A stretch of 64,000 bases of DNA from positions 7,372 to 71,371 of the forward strand of contig JAEZHW010000002.1 in NCBI GenBank assembly GCA_023436775.1, read 5' to 3'. Shown piece by piece: positions 1 through 7,973 of the stretch. The stretch is from Actinomycetes bacterium (lineage in GTDB: Bacteria; Actinomycetota; Actinomycetes; Actinomycetales; Microbacteriaceae). The notes beneath the pieces were generated by a model that did not search any database, was not told the DNA's origin, and saw only the letters and a program-made list of their open reading frames with translations. Within the stretch, counting starts at the first letter, position 1. Each line of letters opens with the position of its first letter. The position numbers and the translations under genes were made by a program.

Positions 1-566
1 GTGGCGCTCAATGGGCCATTTTCCACGGCGGCGATGAAGCGCGCGCCCTGGTGCTCTGCCCAGGTGACGCGGGCCGCCGGGAAGGGATCGTGCACCTCGA
101 GCGTCCAGTCCTGCGCGGCGTAGGAGTGGACGAAGTAGAAGCGTTCCTGCTCGATGCCGGCGAACAAGGTCGAACCATCAGCGGCATCGACCGTGTTCCA
201 GCCCATGTGCGGCAGGGTAGCTGCTGGCAGCGGCACCACCTCGCCCGGCCACTGGCCGAGACCCTCCGTTTCGACACCGCGCTCGACGCCACGATCAAAC
301 ATCACCTGCAGACCGACACAGATGCCCAGCACTGGCTTGCCGCCCGCGAGACGCTGCTCGATGATGCGGTCACCACCAACGCGCTTGAGCCCGGCCATCA
401 CCGCGGCGAAGGCACCGACGCCCGGAACAACCAGCCCGTCGGCCGCCAGAGCAGCCTGGCGGTCAGCGGTCAGCGTTACCTCGGCGCCGGCGCGCTCCAG
501 CGCCCGAACTGCGGAGTGGACGTTGCCACTGTCGTAGTCCAGAACGACTACGGAAGGTCCGGTCAC
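1..566 (-). CDS. hisH: imidazole glycerol phosphate synthase subunit HisH, 3' end outside window
   Basis: Glutaminase subunit of IGP synthase in histidine biosynthesis; it makes ammonia from glutamine for HisF. Read on the minus strand from a GTG at 566, the protein begins TGPSVVVLDYDSGNVHSAVR and carries the class I glutamine amidotransferase nucleophile elbow LGICVGLQVMF with Cys83, plus the HisH-type PHMGWN segment. The GTG overlaps the hisB stop codon (GTGA), so translation is probably coupled to hisB. About 188 codons are visible and the family has about 200-210 residues, so only the C-terminus, probably including the catalytic His/Glu, is cut off by the window edge. Confidence 0.95.
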   Translation of the reverse strand, partial: MTGPSVVVLDYDSGNVHSAVRALERAGAEVTLTADRQAALAADGLVVPGVGAFAAVMAGLKRVGGDRIIEQRLAGGKPVLGICVGLQVMFDRGVERGVETEGLGQWPGEVVPLPAATLPHMGWNTVDAADGSTLFAGIEQERFYFVHSYAAQDWTLEVHDPFPAARVTWAEHQGARFIAAVENGPLSA

Positions 567-1171
567 AGGGCACCCTTGGTCGATGGCACACCCGTCACCC
601 GCGGGTCGAAGGCCAGTGCGATCCGCAGCGCACGCGCCACGGCCTTGTATTGGGCTTCGGCAATGTGGTGCGGATCGCGCCCGGCGAGGACGCGCACGTG
701 CATCGTGATGCCCGCGTGCGTAGCGATCGACTCGAGGCTGTGCTCGACCAGCGAACCGGTGAAGTGGCCACCGATCAGGTGGTGTTCGAACCCGGCGGGC
801 TCGCCTTCGTGCACGAAGTACGGACGGCCAGACACGTCCACCACAGCCAGCGCCAGCGCCTCGTCCAGCGGCACCGTGGCGTCACCGTAGCGAGTGATGC
901 CACGCTTGTCGCCGAGCGCTTGGCGAATGGCCTGACCGAGCACAATGCTCACGTCTTCCACCGTGTGGTGGGCGTCAATGTGGGTGTCGCCCGTGGCGCG
1001 CACCGTGAGGTCAATGAGGGAGTGCTTGGCCAGCGCATTCAGCATGTGGTCAAAGAAGGGCACCGAGGTGCTGATGTCGGCCTGGCCGGTGCCATCGAGG
1101 TTCACGCTGAGGTCGACACTCGACTCGCTGGTCTCTCGCTGCACGCGAGCGGTGCGCTGGGCAGTACTCAT
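563..1171 (-). CDS. hisB: imidazoleglycerol-phosphate dehydratase HisB
   Basis: Dehydrates imidazole glycerol phosphate to imidazole acetol phosphate. The 202-residue single-domain form contains both metal-binding signatures of the family, DAHHTVEDV in the first half and a second GRDPHHIAEAQYKA near the C-terminus, and lacks the phosphatase domain of the enterobacterial fusion. It lies 21 bp after hisC and overlaps hisH by 4 bp. A TAGACT box 6 nt before the ATG suggests it also has its own leaderless promoter inside the his operon. Confidence 0.97.
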   Translation of the reverse strand: MSTAQRTARVQRETSESSVDLSVNLDGTGQADISTSVPFFDHMLNALAKHSLIDLTVRATGDTHIDAHHTVEDVSIVLGQAIRQALGDKRGITRYGDATVPLDEALALAVVDVSGRPYFVHEGEPAGFEHHLIGGHFTGSLVEHSLESIATHAGITMHVRVLAGRDPHHIAEAQYKAVARALRIALAFDPRVTGVPSTKGAL

Positions 1172-1177
1172 GCTGTC

Positions 1178-1183
1178 AGTCTA
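1178..1183 (-). promoter_or_regulatory. -10 box TAGACT of hisB, leaderless
   Basis: TAGACT followed by 6 nt (GACAGC) and the hisB ATG. It lies in the 21-bp hisC-hisB gap, so hisB and hisH may have an internal promoter besides the hisC one. Confidence 0.5.
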
Positions 1184-1192
1184 TCCGTCGGC

Positions 1193-2278
1193 TCACTTGG
1201 CGGCGGGGGCGATTTCGGCCATTGCGGTCAGGAAGGCGGTGGTCTCCGCCTCGGTACCGGCGGTCACGCGCAGCGTGCCGGGGATGCCGACGTTCCGAAT
1301 GAGCACGCCCTGGTCGAGCAGCCTACGGAATGCTGCCTCCGGGTCCGCGACACCGCCGAAGAGCAAGAAGTTGGTGCCACTCGGGTACGGGTGGTAGCCC
1401 AGTCCTGCGAGCTCGGTGCTGATGCGGTCGCGTTGCACCTTGATGGCGTCGACCGTGGCGAGCATCGCCTCAGTGTGCTCCAAGGCGGCCAGCGCGGCTG
1501 CTTGGGTGAGCGCCGACAGGTGATACGGCAGGCGCACGAGCCGCAAGGCATCCACCACTGCCGGGTCCGCGGCAAGGTAGCCCACGCGCGCCCCAGCAAA
1601 GGCGAAGGCCTTACTCATGGTGCGCAGCACCACGAGGCGCGGGCGCCCAGGCAACAGGCTCAGCGCCGACGGGGTGCCGGCCGGCAGGAACTCGGCGTAG
1701 GCCTCATCGACGATGACGATTCCCTCGGTGGCGTCATAGGCCGCTTCGATCGCACCGAGATCTTGCACCGTGCCGGTGGGGTTGTTCGGCGAGCAGAAGA
1801 ACACAATGTCGGGCTGATATTCCGTGATGGCTGCCACGGCCACCGACGCCGATACCGTCCAGTCGTCCGCCCGCGATACGCCGACCCACCGTGCGCCGGT
1901 CCCCTGGGTGATCAGCGGGTACATCGAGTAGGTCGGGGTGAAGCCCAGCGCTGTCCGGCCCGGACCACCAAAGGCCTGGATGAGGTGTTGGATGACCTCG
2001 TTTGATCCGTTCCCCGCCCAGATGTTGTCGGCGGGGAGACCGTGGCCAAGGTACGCGGCGAGTGCCGTCCGGAGCTCGGTGAATTCCCGGTCCGGATACC
2101 GGTTCAGTCCCGGGATTGCTGCCGCCAGCTTGGCTGCGATCGCGGTGGTCACTTCCTCGGGGATCCCGAAGGTGTTCTCGTTGACGTTCAGCGAGACCGG
2201 AACGTGGAGTTGCGGCGCCCCGTACGGGGTGAGTCCGCGCAGGTCGTCGCGAATGGGCAGGTCACTGAGGCTGGTCAC
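1193..2278 (-). CDS. hisC: histidinol-phosphate aminotransferase HisC
   Basis: PLP-dependent transaminase that converts imidazole acetol phosphate to histidinol phosphate. It shows the class I/II aminotransferase pattern: the N-terminal RDDLRGLTPYGAPQLHVPVSLNVNENT, the NNPTGT loop, DEAYAEF with the cofactor-binding Asp, and the lysine in TMSKAFAFAGARVGY. I chose the GTG at 2278 (protein VTSLSDLPIRDD, 361 aa) because actinobacterial HisC proteins begin this way and a TACGAT box stands exactly 6 nt upstream. An in-frame GTG at 2305 would add nine residues and has a weak purine-rich upstream. First visible gene of the hisC-hisB-hisH operon. Confidence 0.95.
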   Translation of the reverse strand: MTSLSDLPIRDDLRGLTPYGAPQLHVPVSLNVNENTFGIPEEVTTAIAAKLAAAIPGLNRYPDREFTELRTALAAYLGHGLPADNIWAGNGSNEVIQHLIQAFGGPGRTALGFTPTYSMYPLITQGTGARWVGVSRADDWTVSASVAVAAITEYQPDIVFFCSPNNPTGTVQDLGAIEAAYDATEGIVIVDEAYAEFLPAGTPSALSLLPGRPRLVVLRTMSKAFAFAGARVGYLAADPAVVDALRLVRLPYHLSALTQAAALAALEHTEAMLATVDAIKVQRDRISTELAGLGYHPYPSGTNFLLFGGVADPEAAFRRLLDQGVLIRNVGIPGTLRVTAGTEAETTAFLTAMAEIAPAAK

Positions 2279-2284
2279 TGATTC

Positions 2285-2290
2285 ATCGTA
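2285..2290 (-). promoter_or_regulatory. -10 box TACGAT of hisC, leaderless
   Basis: TACGAT matches the actinobacterial TANNNT -10 pattern and is separated by 6 nt (GAATCA) from the GTG at 2278. Transcription would then start at or next to the start codon. Confidence 0.55.
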
Positions 2291-2344
2291 GCGACCCGAC
2301 CTCACCTCGCCCTGGAAACGGCGACGTCGAATTCGGCACCAGAA

Positions 2345-2764
2345 CTACTGCGCGTACTGGGCGGGAATAACCAGCACCTGGCCGGGCGTGAGCGCGGCGC
2401 TGTCCAGGCGGTTCAACCGCTTCAGGTCGTGAATCACGGTTCGCGGGTCGGCGTTCGGAGCGATGAGTTCTGCGATACCCCACATGGTGTCGCCTGCGAG
2501 CACGGTAATGGTCGGCAGATCAGCGCCAGCATCGTTCCCTGCCACGGCAGCGGACGGCGCGGTCAAGGCGGCCACGGCAAGCAATCCCGCAACGATGAGG
2601 GCGATCAGACCGCCCAGCACCTTGCGGCCTCGGTCGGTGATCCGAAGGCGAGTGGCCGGCACGCCCGAGGCGGCAGCCGGTGCGACGGCAACGGGAACCA
2701 TCCGCGGACGGGCCACCGGAGTGGTCATCGGTGCGGTCGGGAATGCAGCGACGAGAGCGGACAT
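2345..2764 (-). CDS. LysM-domain membrane protein divergent from lexA (probable SOS-induced division inhibitor)
   Basis: A 139-residue protein with a proline/alanine-rich N-terminus, a basic segment TRLRITDRGRKV, one transmembrane helix at about residues 50-70 and a C-terminal LysM domain from about residue 82 (TITVLAGDTMWGIAEL to GQVLVIPAQYAQ). It would be anchored in the membrane with the peptidoglycan-binding domain outside. The start is supported by an AAGGAGG Shine-Dalgarno 7 nt before the ATG. Its promoter is covered by a LexA box and it is divergent from lexA. Mycobacterial Rv2719c (LysM) and corynebacterial DivS lie next to lexA in the same way and restrain cell division during DNA damage; a similar role is inferred here from position and domain. 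Confidence 0.85.
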   Translation of the reverse strand: MSALVAAFPTAPMTTPVARPRMVPVAVAPAAASGVPATRLRITDRGRKVLGGLIALIVAGLLAVAALTAPSAAVAGNDAGADLPTITVLAGDTMWGIAELIAPNADPRTVIHDLKRLNRLDSAALTPGQVLVIPAQYAQ

Positions 2765-2844
2765 TGCCAGCCTCCTTCAGTGCCGTAGCGGTTGACAGTT
2801 TAGGTGCACTGCTCGGCCGGGAGCACCGCACCCGAAACTGTGTT

Positions 2845-2860
2845 TCGAATCTATCTTCGA
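2845..2860. promoter_or_regulatory. LexA box 1 (LysM promoter)
   Basis: TCGAATCTATCTTCGA differs from the actinobacterial SOS consensus TCGAAC-N4-GTTCGA at two positions. It covers the -10 of the LysM gene promoter. Confidence 0.8.
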
Positions 2861-2876
2861 ATCACACCCCTGTCAA
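2848..2876 (-). promoter_or_regulatory. promoter of the LysM gene (TTGACA-N17-TAGATT)
   Basis: On the minus strand TTGACA (2876-2871) is followed by exactly 17 nt and TAGATT (2853-2848). The -10 hexamer lies inside the LexA box at 2845-2860, so LexA binding should block polymerase directly. Confidence 0.8.
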
Positions 2877-2919
2877 GCGATGATTTGGGCGAGAATCCGT
2901 GGATTTGCGCCCGACACGC

Positions 2920-2935
2920 TCGAACAGATGTTTGA
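2920..2935. promoter_or_regulatory. LexA box 2 (lexA promoter)
   Basis: TCGAACAGATGTTTGA has one mismatch to TCGAAC-N4-GTTCGA. It overlaps the -35 of the lexA promoter, giving autoregulation. Confidence 0.88.
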
Positions 2936-2960
2936 ATCCGGCCGCGTGCTCGGATAGAGT
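2932..2960 (+). promoter_or_regulatory. promoter of lexA (TTGAAT-N17-TAGAGT)
   Basis: TTGAAT at 2932-2937, a 17-nt spacer and TAGAGT at 2955-2960. Initiation near 2967 would give a leader of about 73 nt ahead of the GTG at 3040. Confidence 0.75.
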
Positions 2961-3039
2961 TTCGATCACCACGGCCACTATGGATTGCATCAGCAGCCAC
3001 CGACATTGCCTCGGCCGACCCGCAGGAAGGGAGCACAGC

Positions 3040-3705
3040 GTGTCCAGACATCGACCGCTAACCGACAAGCAGCGTGCCATCCTGCTCGCCATCCAAGAGG
3101 CGGTCTCAACGCGCGGCTATCCGCCGAGCATGCGGGAAATCGGCGACCTGGTCGGCCTGTCCTCGCTCTCGAGCGTCGCGCACCAGCTCACCCAACTGGA
3201 ACTGGCCGGGTACCTGCGCCGCGACCCCAACCGGCCGCGCGCCATGGAGGTGTTGCTCGACATCGCTGGCGAACCGGTTAGCGACGCGGGTGCAACCGTC
3301 ACCCCGTTGCCCACCGCCACCGACGACGACCAGTTTGTGCCGGTGCCCCTCGTTGGCCGCATCGCCGCTGGTATCCCGATCACTGCAGAACAGCAGGTGG
3401 ACGAAGTCATCCCGCTCCCCCGGCGCCTCGTCGGCAAGGGCGACCTGTTCATGCTCAAGGTCGTGGGTGAATCCATGATCGACGCCGCCATTGCGGACGG
3501 CGACTGGGTCGTGGTGCGTGCCCAGCAGCACGCCGACAACGGTGACATCGTCGCCGCGATGATCGACGGCGAAGCCACCGTCAAGGTCTTCCAGCAGCGC
3601 GACGGTCACACCTGGTTGCTGCCGCGCAACAGCGCCTTTGCGCCGATCCTCGGCGACGAAGCGACCGTGCTCGGCAAGGTCGTCACGGTGCTGCGGTCGC
3701 TCTAA
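3040..3705 (+). CDS. lexA: SOS repressor LexA
   Basis: Represses SOS genes until RecA-ssDNA filaments trigger self-cleavage. The 221-residue product has an N-terminal winged helix (about 1-70, with PSMREIGDLVGLSSLSSVAHQL), the Ala110-Gly111 cleavage site in VGRIAAGIP, and the Ser145 (GESM) / Lys182 (ATVKVF) dyad of the S24 peptidase domain. I chose the GTG at 3040 because AGGAAGGGA stands just upstream and the homologous protein begins there; the open frame extends 47 codons further upstream through the promoter. It is divergent from the LysM gene, with two LexA boxes between them. Confidence 0.97.
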   Translation: MSRHRPLTDKQRAILLAIQEAVSTRGYPPSMREIGDLVGLSSLSSVAHQLTQLELAGYLRRDPNRPRAMEVLLDIAGEPVSDAGATVTPLPTATDDDQFVPVPLVGRIAAGIPITAEQQVDEVIPLPRRLVGKGDLFMLKVVGESMIDAAIADGDWVVVRAQQHADNGDIVAAMIDGEATVKVFQQRDGHTWLLPRNSAFAPILGDEATVLGKVVTVLRSL

Positions 3706-3741
3706 GCGATCGGCAGCTGCCCGGGCGATGCCCGGGATCGC
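3706..3741. terminator. hairpin between lexA and gpx
   Basis: Directly after the lexA stop, GCGATC pairs with GATCGC and encloses a CCCGGG-CGATG-CCCGGG stem. There is no T-run. It separates two convergent genes and probably ends both transcripts. Confidence 0.55.
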
Positions 3742-3755
3742 ACGCGAGCCGGGCG

Positions 3756-4259
3756 TTACGCCTTGCCGCTGGCAGCGACCTGCTGCAGCCCCGCTTCAAT
3801 CGCTTCGATCACGCGCGGGTCATCGGGCTCGGTGTTGGGGCGGAAGCGACGGATCTGGCCGTCCGGCAGGATAAGGAACTTTTCGAAGTTCCACATCACC
3901 GGCCCTGCCTTCCCACCGTCATCCTTCGCCTTGGTGAGGATCTTGTAGAGCGGGTGTCGACCACGGCCGTTCACCCAAACTTTCTCAAACATCGGGAAGG
4001 TGACGCCCCAGGTCGTCGAGCAGTAGGCCGCCACGGCTTCCTCCGTACTCAGTTCCTGTAAGAACTGGTTCGAGGGGAAGCCCAACACCGTAAACCCCCG
4101 ATCGCCATAGGTGCGCTGCAATTCCTCCAGCGCCTCGTACTGGGTCGCAAGGCCGCATCGGCTGGCCACGTTCACGACCAAGCGGACCTTGCCGGCCCAC
4201 TGGGCCATCGTGGTGGGCTCACCCGTGATGGTGGTGACGGCGATGTCATCGATGCTCAT
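3756..4259 (-). CDS. glutathione peroxidase family thiol peroxidase
   Basis: Reduces peroxides with a catalytic cysteine. It contains NVASRCGLATQYEALEELQ with Cys35, the GFPSNQF motif and WNFEKFLI, which supply the Cys, Gln, Trp and Asn of the active site. Cysteine rather than selenocysteine, plus the bacterial short form (167 aa from the ATG at 4259), suggests thioredoxin-type reductants; that is inferred from the family. An upstream in-frame start at 4328 would add a non-homologous 23-residue tail, so I prefer MSIDDIAV. No strong Shine-Dalgarno is visible. It stands alone, convergent with lexA and 104 bp downstream of metE. Confidence 0.9.
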   Translation of the reverse strand: MSIDDIAVTTITGEPTTMAQWAGKVRLVVNVASRCGLATQYEALEELQRTYGDRGFTVLGFPSNQFLQELSTEEAVAAYCSTTWGVTFPMFEKVWVNGRGRHPLYKILTKAKDDGGKAGPVMWNFEKFLILPDGQIRRFRPNTEPDDPRVIEAIEAGLQQVAASGKA

Positions 4260-4363
4260 GGAATCATTCAACACGTCCAGGGTGCGGGTATTCCAGGGAA
4301 TGGCTGCCAGATGCCGCGAGCGGGACACCAGCCGCAGCCGGTGCCCCGCTCAGCGTGGATGGG

Positions 4364-6691
4364 CTAGTTGATCGCCGCACCCACCTGCTCACGCACCTGG
4401 CGCGTCGCCGCCACCACGTTCTCCAGCGAGGCGACCGTCTCGGCATAGCCACGGGTCTTCAAGCCACAGTCCGGGTTCACCCAGAGCTGGCGGGCATCCA
4501 CACCGCTCAGTGCGGTCTGGAGCAGCGACACGACCTCCTCGGTGCTCGGCACGCGCGGCGAGTGGATGTCGTAGACGCCCGGGCCAACGCCGTGATCGAA
4601 GCCCGAGGCCTGAATGTCCGCAACGACCTCCATCTTGCTGCGGGCCGCCTCGATACTGGTGACGTCAGCGTCGAGGGCGCGGATGGCGTCGATGACCACA
4701 CCGAACTCGGAGTAGCACAGGTGGGTGTGGATCTGCGTCTCGTCGCGCACGCCGGCGGTGGCCAAGCGGAAAGAGCCCACCGACCAGTCCAGGTAGTCGG
4801 CCTGCTCGGCCTGCTTGAGCGGCAGCAGTTCGCGCAGTGCTGGCTCATCCACCTGGATGATGCCGATACCTGCCACCTCAAGCTCTTCGATCTCATCCCG
4901 GAGCGCCAGGGCGACCTGGTTGGCCGTCTCGGCCAGCGGCTGGTCGTCGCGCACGAAGGACCAGGCCAGGATAGTGACCGGGCCGGTGAGCATGCCCTTG
5001 ACCGGCTTGTCGGTCAGTGACTGCGTGTAGGTCGACCACCGCACCGTGATGGCTTCCGGACGCGAGACGTCGCCCCAGAGGATCGACGGCCGCGTCGCGC
5101 GGGTGCCGTAGGACTGCACCCAGCCATGCTCGGTCACCGCGAAGCCGTCGAGGTGCTCCGCGAAGTACTGCACCATGTCGTTGCGCTCGGGCTCGCCGTG
5201 GACGAGCACGTCCAGGCCAATCCGCTCTTGCAGTTCGATGACATCCTTGATCTCGGCACGCAGGAACTCCTCGTACTGCTCCTGGGTGATCTCGCCGCGC
5301 ACAAACTCCGCGCGACGCTTGCGGATTTCCCCGGTCTGCGGGAACGAACCGATGGTCGTGGTCGGCAGCGCCGGCAACTGCAACTTGGCCTCCTGGGCGG
5401 CCACGCGTGCCACATAGTCGCCGCGAGTGAAGTCGCTCGCCGTCAGCGCGGCGGTGCGGGCGCGGACCGCGCCGTCACGAACGCCAGGTGCCTGGCGGCG
5501 ATCTTCCAGCGCGGCACTGGCTGCGTCGAGTTCGTCCTGAATCGCTGCACGACCGTGGCGCAGTCCCTGGGCCAGCGTGACCACCTGGCCGACCTTCTGG
5601 TCGGCGAAGGCGAGCCAAGAGCGCAGTTGCTCGCTCAGCTTGGTCTCCTCGGTGACATCGTGCGGTAGATGGAACAGCGATGTGGTGGTGCCGGCAGCGA
5701 CCGACGCACCGAGCGGACGCAGCGCCTCCAACTGATCAGCGGCCTTGGCCAGATCGCCACGCCAGATGTTGTGACCGTCGATCACGCCGCCGACAAGGAC
5801 CTTGGACTCAAGACCCGGCACTGCCTGCGGCACGCCACCCTTGACCAGTTCAATCCCAATAGCCTCGACCGGGGTCGCGGCCAGGGCAGCGAGATTGTCG
5901 CCGAAGCCGTGGTAGGCACCGGTGACAAAGAGCGCCGGACGCTCGCTCAGGCCACCGAGCACCTCGTAGGCGTGCTGGGCGGCGGCCTTGATCTGGGCGG
6001 CGGGTACTTCGAGGCTCTCGCTGACCAGGCCCGGCTCGTCGAGTTGCACCCAGGTGGCGCCCGCGGCAGCGAATTTGGCCAACAGTTCGGCGTACACCGG
6101 TAGCAGGTCGTCGAGTCGCTCGATCGGCAGGTAGCCCTCCGGCGCACCCTCAGCGGCCTTCGACAGCAGCAGGAAGGTCACGGGACCCACCAGCACCGGC
6201 CGGGTCAAGTAGCCCTGTGCCTTGGCCTCTTCGAACTCGGAGAGTCGACGCTCCGACGCCAGGTGGAAGTGGGTGTCCGGGCCGATCTCGGGCACCGAGT
6301 AGTGGTAGTTCGTGTCGAACCACTTGGTCATCTCCAGTGGCAGGTGCTCCCCCTCGCCGCGAGCGATCGTGAAGGCTCCGGCCAACGACACCTGCCCGGC
6401 CTGATCCACCAGGTACTGGAAGCGCTGCGGCACTGCCCCCACGGTGAGGGTGGTGTCCAGCACCTGATCGTAGTAACTGAACGCCTCGGGAATCGATGCG
6501 TCGTCACGGCCGAGGCCGAGGTTCGCCAGGCGGTCGCGAGTGGCGGCCCGCAACTGCGCAGCCGTCTCCTCGAGTTGGGCCTGGTCGATCTTGCCTGCCC
6601 AGAAGGCTTCAACCGCGCGCTTGAGTTCGCGACGGCGTCCAATACGCGGGTACCCGAGGATGGTGCCTGCGGGGAATGCGGTGCTGGTCAT
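4364..6691 (-). CDS. metE: cobalamin-independent methionine synthase MetE
   Basis: Transfers the methyl group of 5-methyltetrahydropteroyl-glutamate to homocysteine. The 775-residue length matches the two-barrel MetE family. The N-terminus GTILGYPRIGRRRELKRAVEAFWAG is characteristic, and the C-terminal barrel has the zinc ligands in IHTHLCYSEFG (His, Cys) and NPDCGLKTRGY (Cys). It follows metF by 32 bp on the same strand, so MetF supplies the methyl donor from the same transcript. Confidence 0.98.
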   Translation of the reverse strand: MTSTAFPAGTILGYPRIGRRRELKRAVEAFWAGKIDQAQLEETAAQLRAATRDRLANLGLGRDDASIPEAFSYYDQVLDTTLTVGAVPQRFQYLVDQAGQVSLAGAFTIARGEGEHLPLEMTKWFDTNYHYSVPEIGPDTHFHLASERRLSEFEEAKAQGYLTRPVLVGPVTFLLLSKAAEGAPEGYLPIERLDDLLPVYAELLAKFAAAGATWVQLDEPGLVSESLEVPAAQIKAAAQHAYEVLGGLSERPALFVTGAYHGFGDNLAALAATPVEAIGIELVKGGVPQAVPGLESKVLVGGVIDGHNIWRGDLAKAADQLEALRPLGASVAAGTTTSLFHLPHDVTEETKLSEQLRSWLAFADQKVGQVVTLAQGLRHGRAAIQDELDAASAALEDRRQAPGVRDGAVRARTAALTASDFTRGDYVARVAAQEAKLQLPALPTTTIGSFPQTGEIRKRRAEFVRGEITQEQYEEFLRAEIKDVIELQERIGLDVLVHGEPERNDMVQYFAEHLDGFAVTEHGWVQSYGTRATRPSILWGDVSRPEAITVRWSTYTQSLTDKPVKGMLTGPVTILAWSFVRDDQPLAETANQVALALRDEIEELEVAGIGIIQVDEPALRELLPLKQAEQADYLDWSVGSFRLATAGVRDETQIHTHLCYSEFGVVIDAIRALDADVTSIEAARSKMEVVADIQASGFDHGVGPGVYDIHSPRVPSTEEVVSLLQTALSGVDARQLWVNPDCGLKTRGYAETVASLENVVAATRQVREQVGAAIN

Positions 6692-6723
6692 GTGATTCGT
6701 TCTTTCTGCAATCAGGGTGGCGG

Positions 6724-7755
6724 TCAGCGTCGCAGCAGCGACGAGGTCGGAGTAGCGGTGTAGCCGAGCCGGTCGAGGGCTGCGCTCACCGCATCGTGGC
6801 GGTTCAGGGTGTACAGGTGCAGGCCGGGAGCGCCGACCTTGACCAAGTCGGCCAGCAGTGTGCTTGCCACCTCGATGCCGCGGTCGAAGGCGTCCTGTTC
6901 GGTTTCGGCGGCGGCGAGCGCGGCGGCCAACGCGGTCGGTTCCGCCTCGCCTGTGAGTTCGAGCGTGCGCCGCAGCCGGGCCGCACTCGTGATGGGCAGT
7001 ACGCCCGGCAGGATCGGGATGGTCACACCGGCGGTACGAGCGCGCTCGACATATGCCGCGTAGCAGTCCGCCGAGAACACCAGTTGCGTGATGGCAAGCG
7101 TGGCCCCGGAAGCCTGCTTCGCCAGCAGGGCGTCAATGTCCTGGTCAGGGGTGCGCGAACGCGGGTGCCCGTTTGGGAAGCAGGCGACGGCGACCTCGAC
7201 GGGTTCGGTGGCATAGGCGTGCAAACGTGCGCCGCGGACGAGGCCAGGTAGCGCTTCGGTGAGCCAGGGCACGCGCTCCCGCTGCACCCGGTGGATCAAC
7301 TGCACCAACTCTGCCGCCGTCCGCAATTCGCCGAGGCCGTCCGGGCCGAAGCCCTCCCCTGGGGCGTCCTTCGGCGGGTCCCCCCGTAGTGCCAGGAAGC
7401 TGGTAATGCCAGCATCGAGGAACTGTCGCACCAACTGGCTGGCGCCCGCCACCGTCGAGCCCACGCAGGTCAGGTGCGCCATGGGGTGCACATCGGTGTG
7501 TTCGAGGATGTAACTGAGCACAGTCAGCGAGCGATCCCGAGTACTGCCGCCGGCACCGAAGGTGACCGAAATGAACGCGGGGTCATACTCTGCAAGCCGA
7601 TCAATGGTGCGACCCAGGGCGATGGCGGCAGCGTCCGAGCGCGGCGGGAAGAGTTCGAACGACACCGGCAGGCGCGCGGCATCACCCGCGGAGGTCGCGG
7701 CGGAGGTCGCGGCGGGCGCCACGACACTGCCGGACAGGCCGTCGTTCGAGGACAT
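6724..7755 (-). CDS. metF: 5,10-methylenetetrahydrofolate reductase MetF
   Basis: FAD-dependent enzyme that makes 5-methyl-tetrahydrofolate, the methyl donor used by MetE. Recognisable segments are PVSFELFPPRSD, FISVTFGAGGSTRDRSL, HLTCVGS and LALRGDPPKD. The ATG at 7755 gives 343 residues, with an extra 25 or so residues of low-complexity Ala/Ser before the barrel; an upstream in-frame start at 7854 would add an unlikely Arg/Pro-rich stretch. First gene of the metF-metE operon, with a leader of about 110 nt that contains hairpins. Confidence 0.95.
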   Translation of the reverse strand: MSSNDGLSGSVVAPAATSAATSAGDAARLPVSFELFPPRSDAAAIALGRTIDRLAEYDPAFISVTFGAGGSTRDRSLTVLSYILEHTDVHPMAHLTCVGSTVAGASQLVRQFLDAGITSFLALRGDPPKDAPGEGFGPDGLGELRTAAELVQLIHRVQRERVPWLTEALPGLVRGARLHAYATEPVEVAVACFPNGHPRSRTPDQDIDALLAKQASGATLAITQLVFSADCYAAYVERARTAGVTIPILPGVLPITSAARLRRTLELTGEAEPTALAAALAAAETEQDAFDRGIEVASTLLADLVKVGAPGLHLYTLNRHDAVSAALDRLGYTATPTSSLLRR

Positions 7756-7847
7756 CAGACACACTTTCGTCGGAGGAACAGCAACGAGCAGCACACAACG
7801 GTGCTCCACACTGCGGGCGGGTGCCGGGCTCGGCTGTCGCTCCAACC

Positions 7848-7865
7848 ACCGCACTCGGGTGCGGT
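7848..7865. promoter_or_regulatory. 7-bp hairpin in the metF leader
   Basis: ACCGCAC-TCGG-GTGCGGT is a perfect 7-bp stem with a 4-nt loop. It would be at the extreme 5' end of the metF transcript if the TAGGAT at 7880-7875 is the -10. It could stabilise the mRNA or take part in attenuation; no T-run follows. Confidence 0.4.
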
Positions 7866-7901
7866 TCGTGAGTCATCCTAAGAAGGGTGTGTGAGGGATA
7901 C

Positions 7902-7931
7902 CCAGAACATGTCGGACTATGACGTTCTGTG
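7902..7931. promoter_or_regulatory. inverted repeat at the metF promoter
   Basis: Arms CAGAAC (with AT-GTC inside) and GAC-GTTCTG face each other around 7914. On the minus strand the repeat lies immediately upstream of a TAGGAT -10 candidate (7880-7875), in the -35 region. It is a candidate operator for the metF-metE operon; the regulator is unknown. Confidence 0.4.
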
Positions 7932-7973
7932 GCGTCCGGGCGTAATACTGCGGCACGCGGTGCCGCGAAACCG

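Noticed and set aside
7682..7876. Cys-rich leader peptide (CGAPLCAARCC) before metF, as in cysteine-responsive attenuation
   Set aside because: Its ATG overlaps the presumed -10 box, and its frame runs past the metF start without a stop, so it would not be a separate leader peptide.
7756..7973. SAM or cobalamin riboswitch upstream of metF-metE
   Set aside because: I searched by eye for the conserved cores (B12 box, SAM-IV type junction) and saw none. A model search could still find a divergent one.
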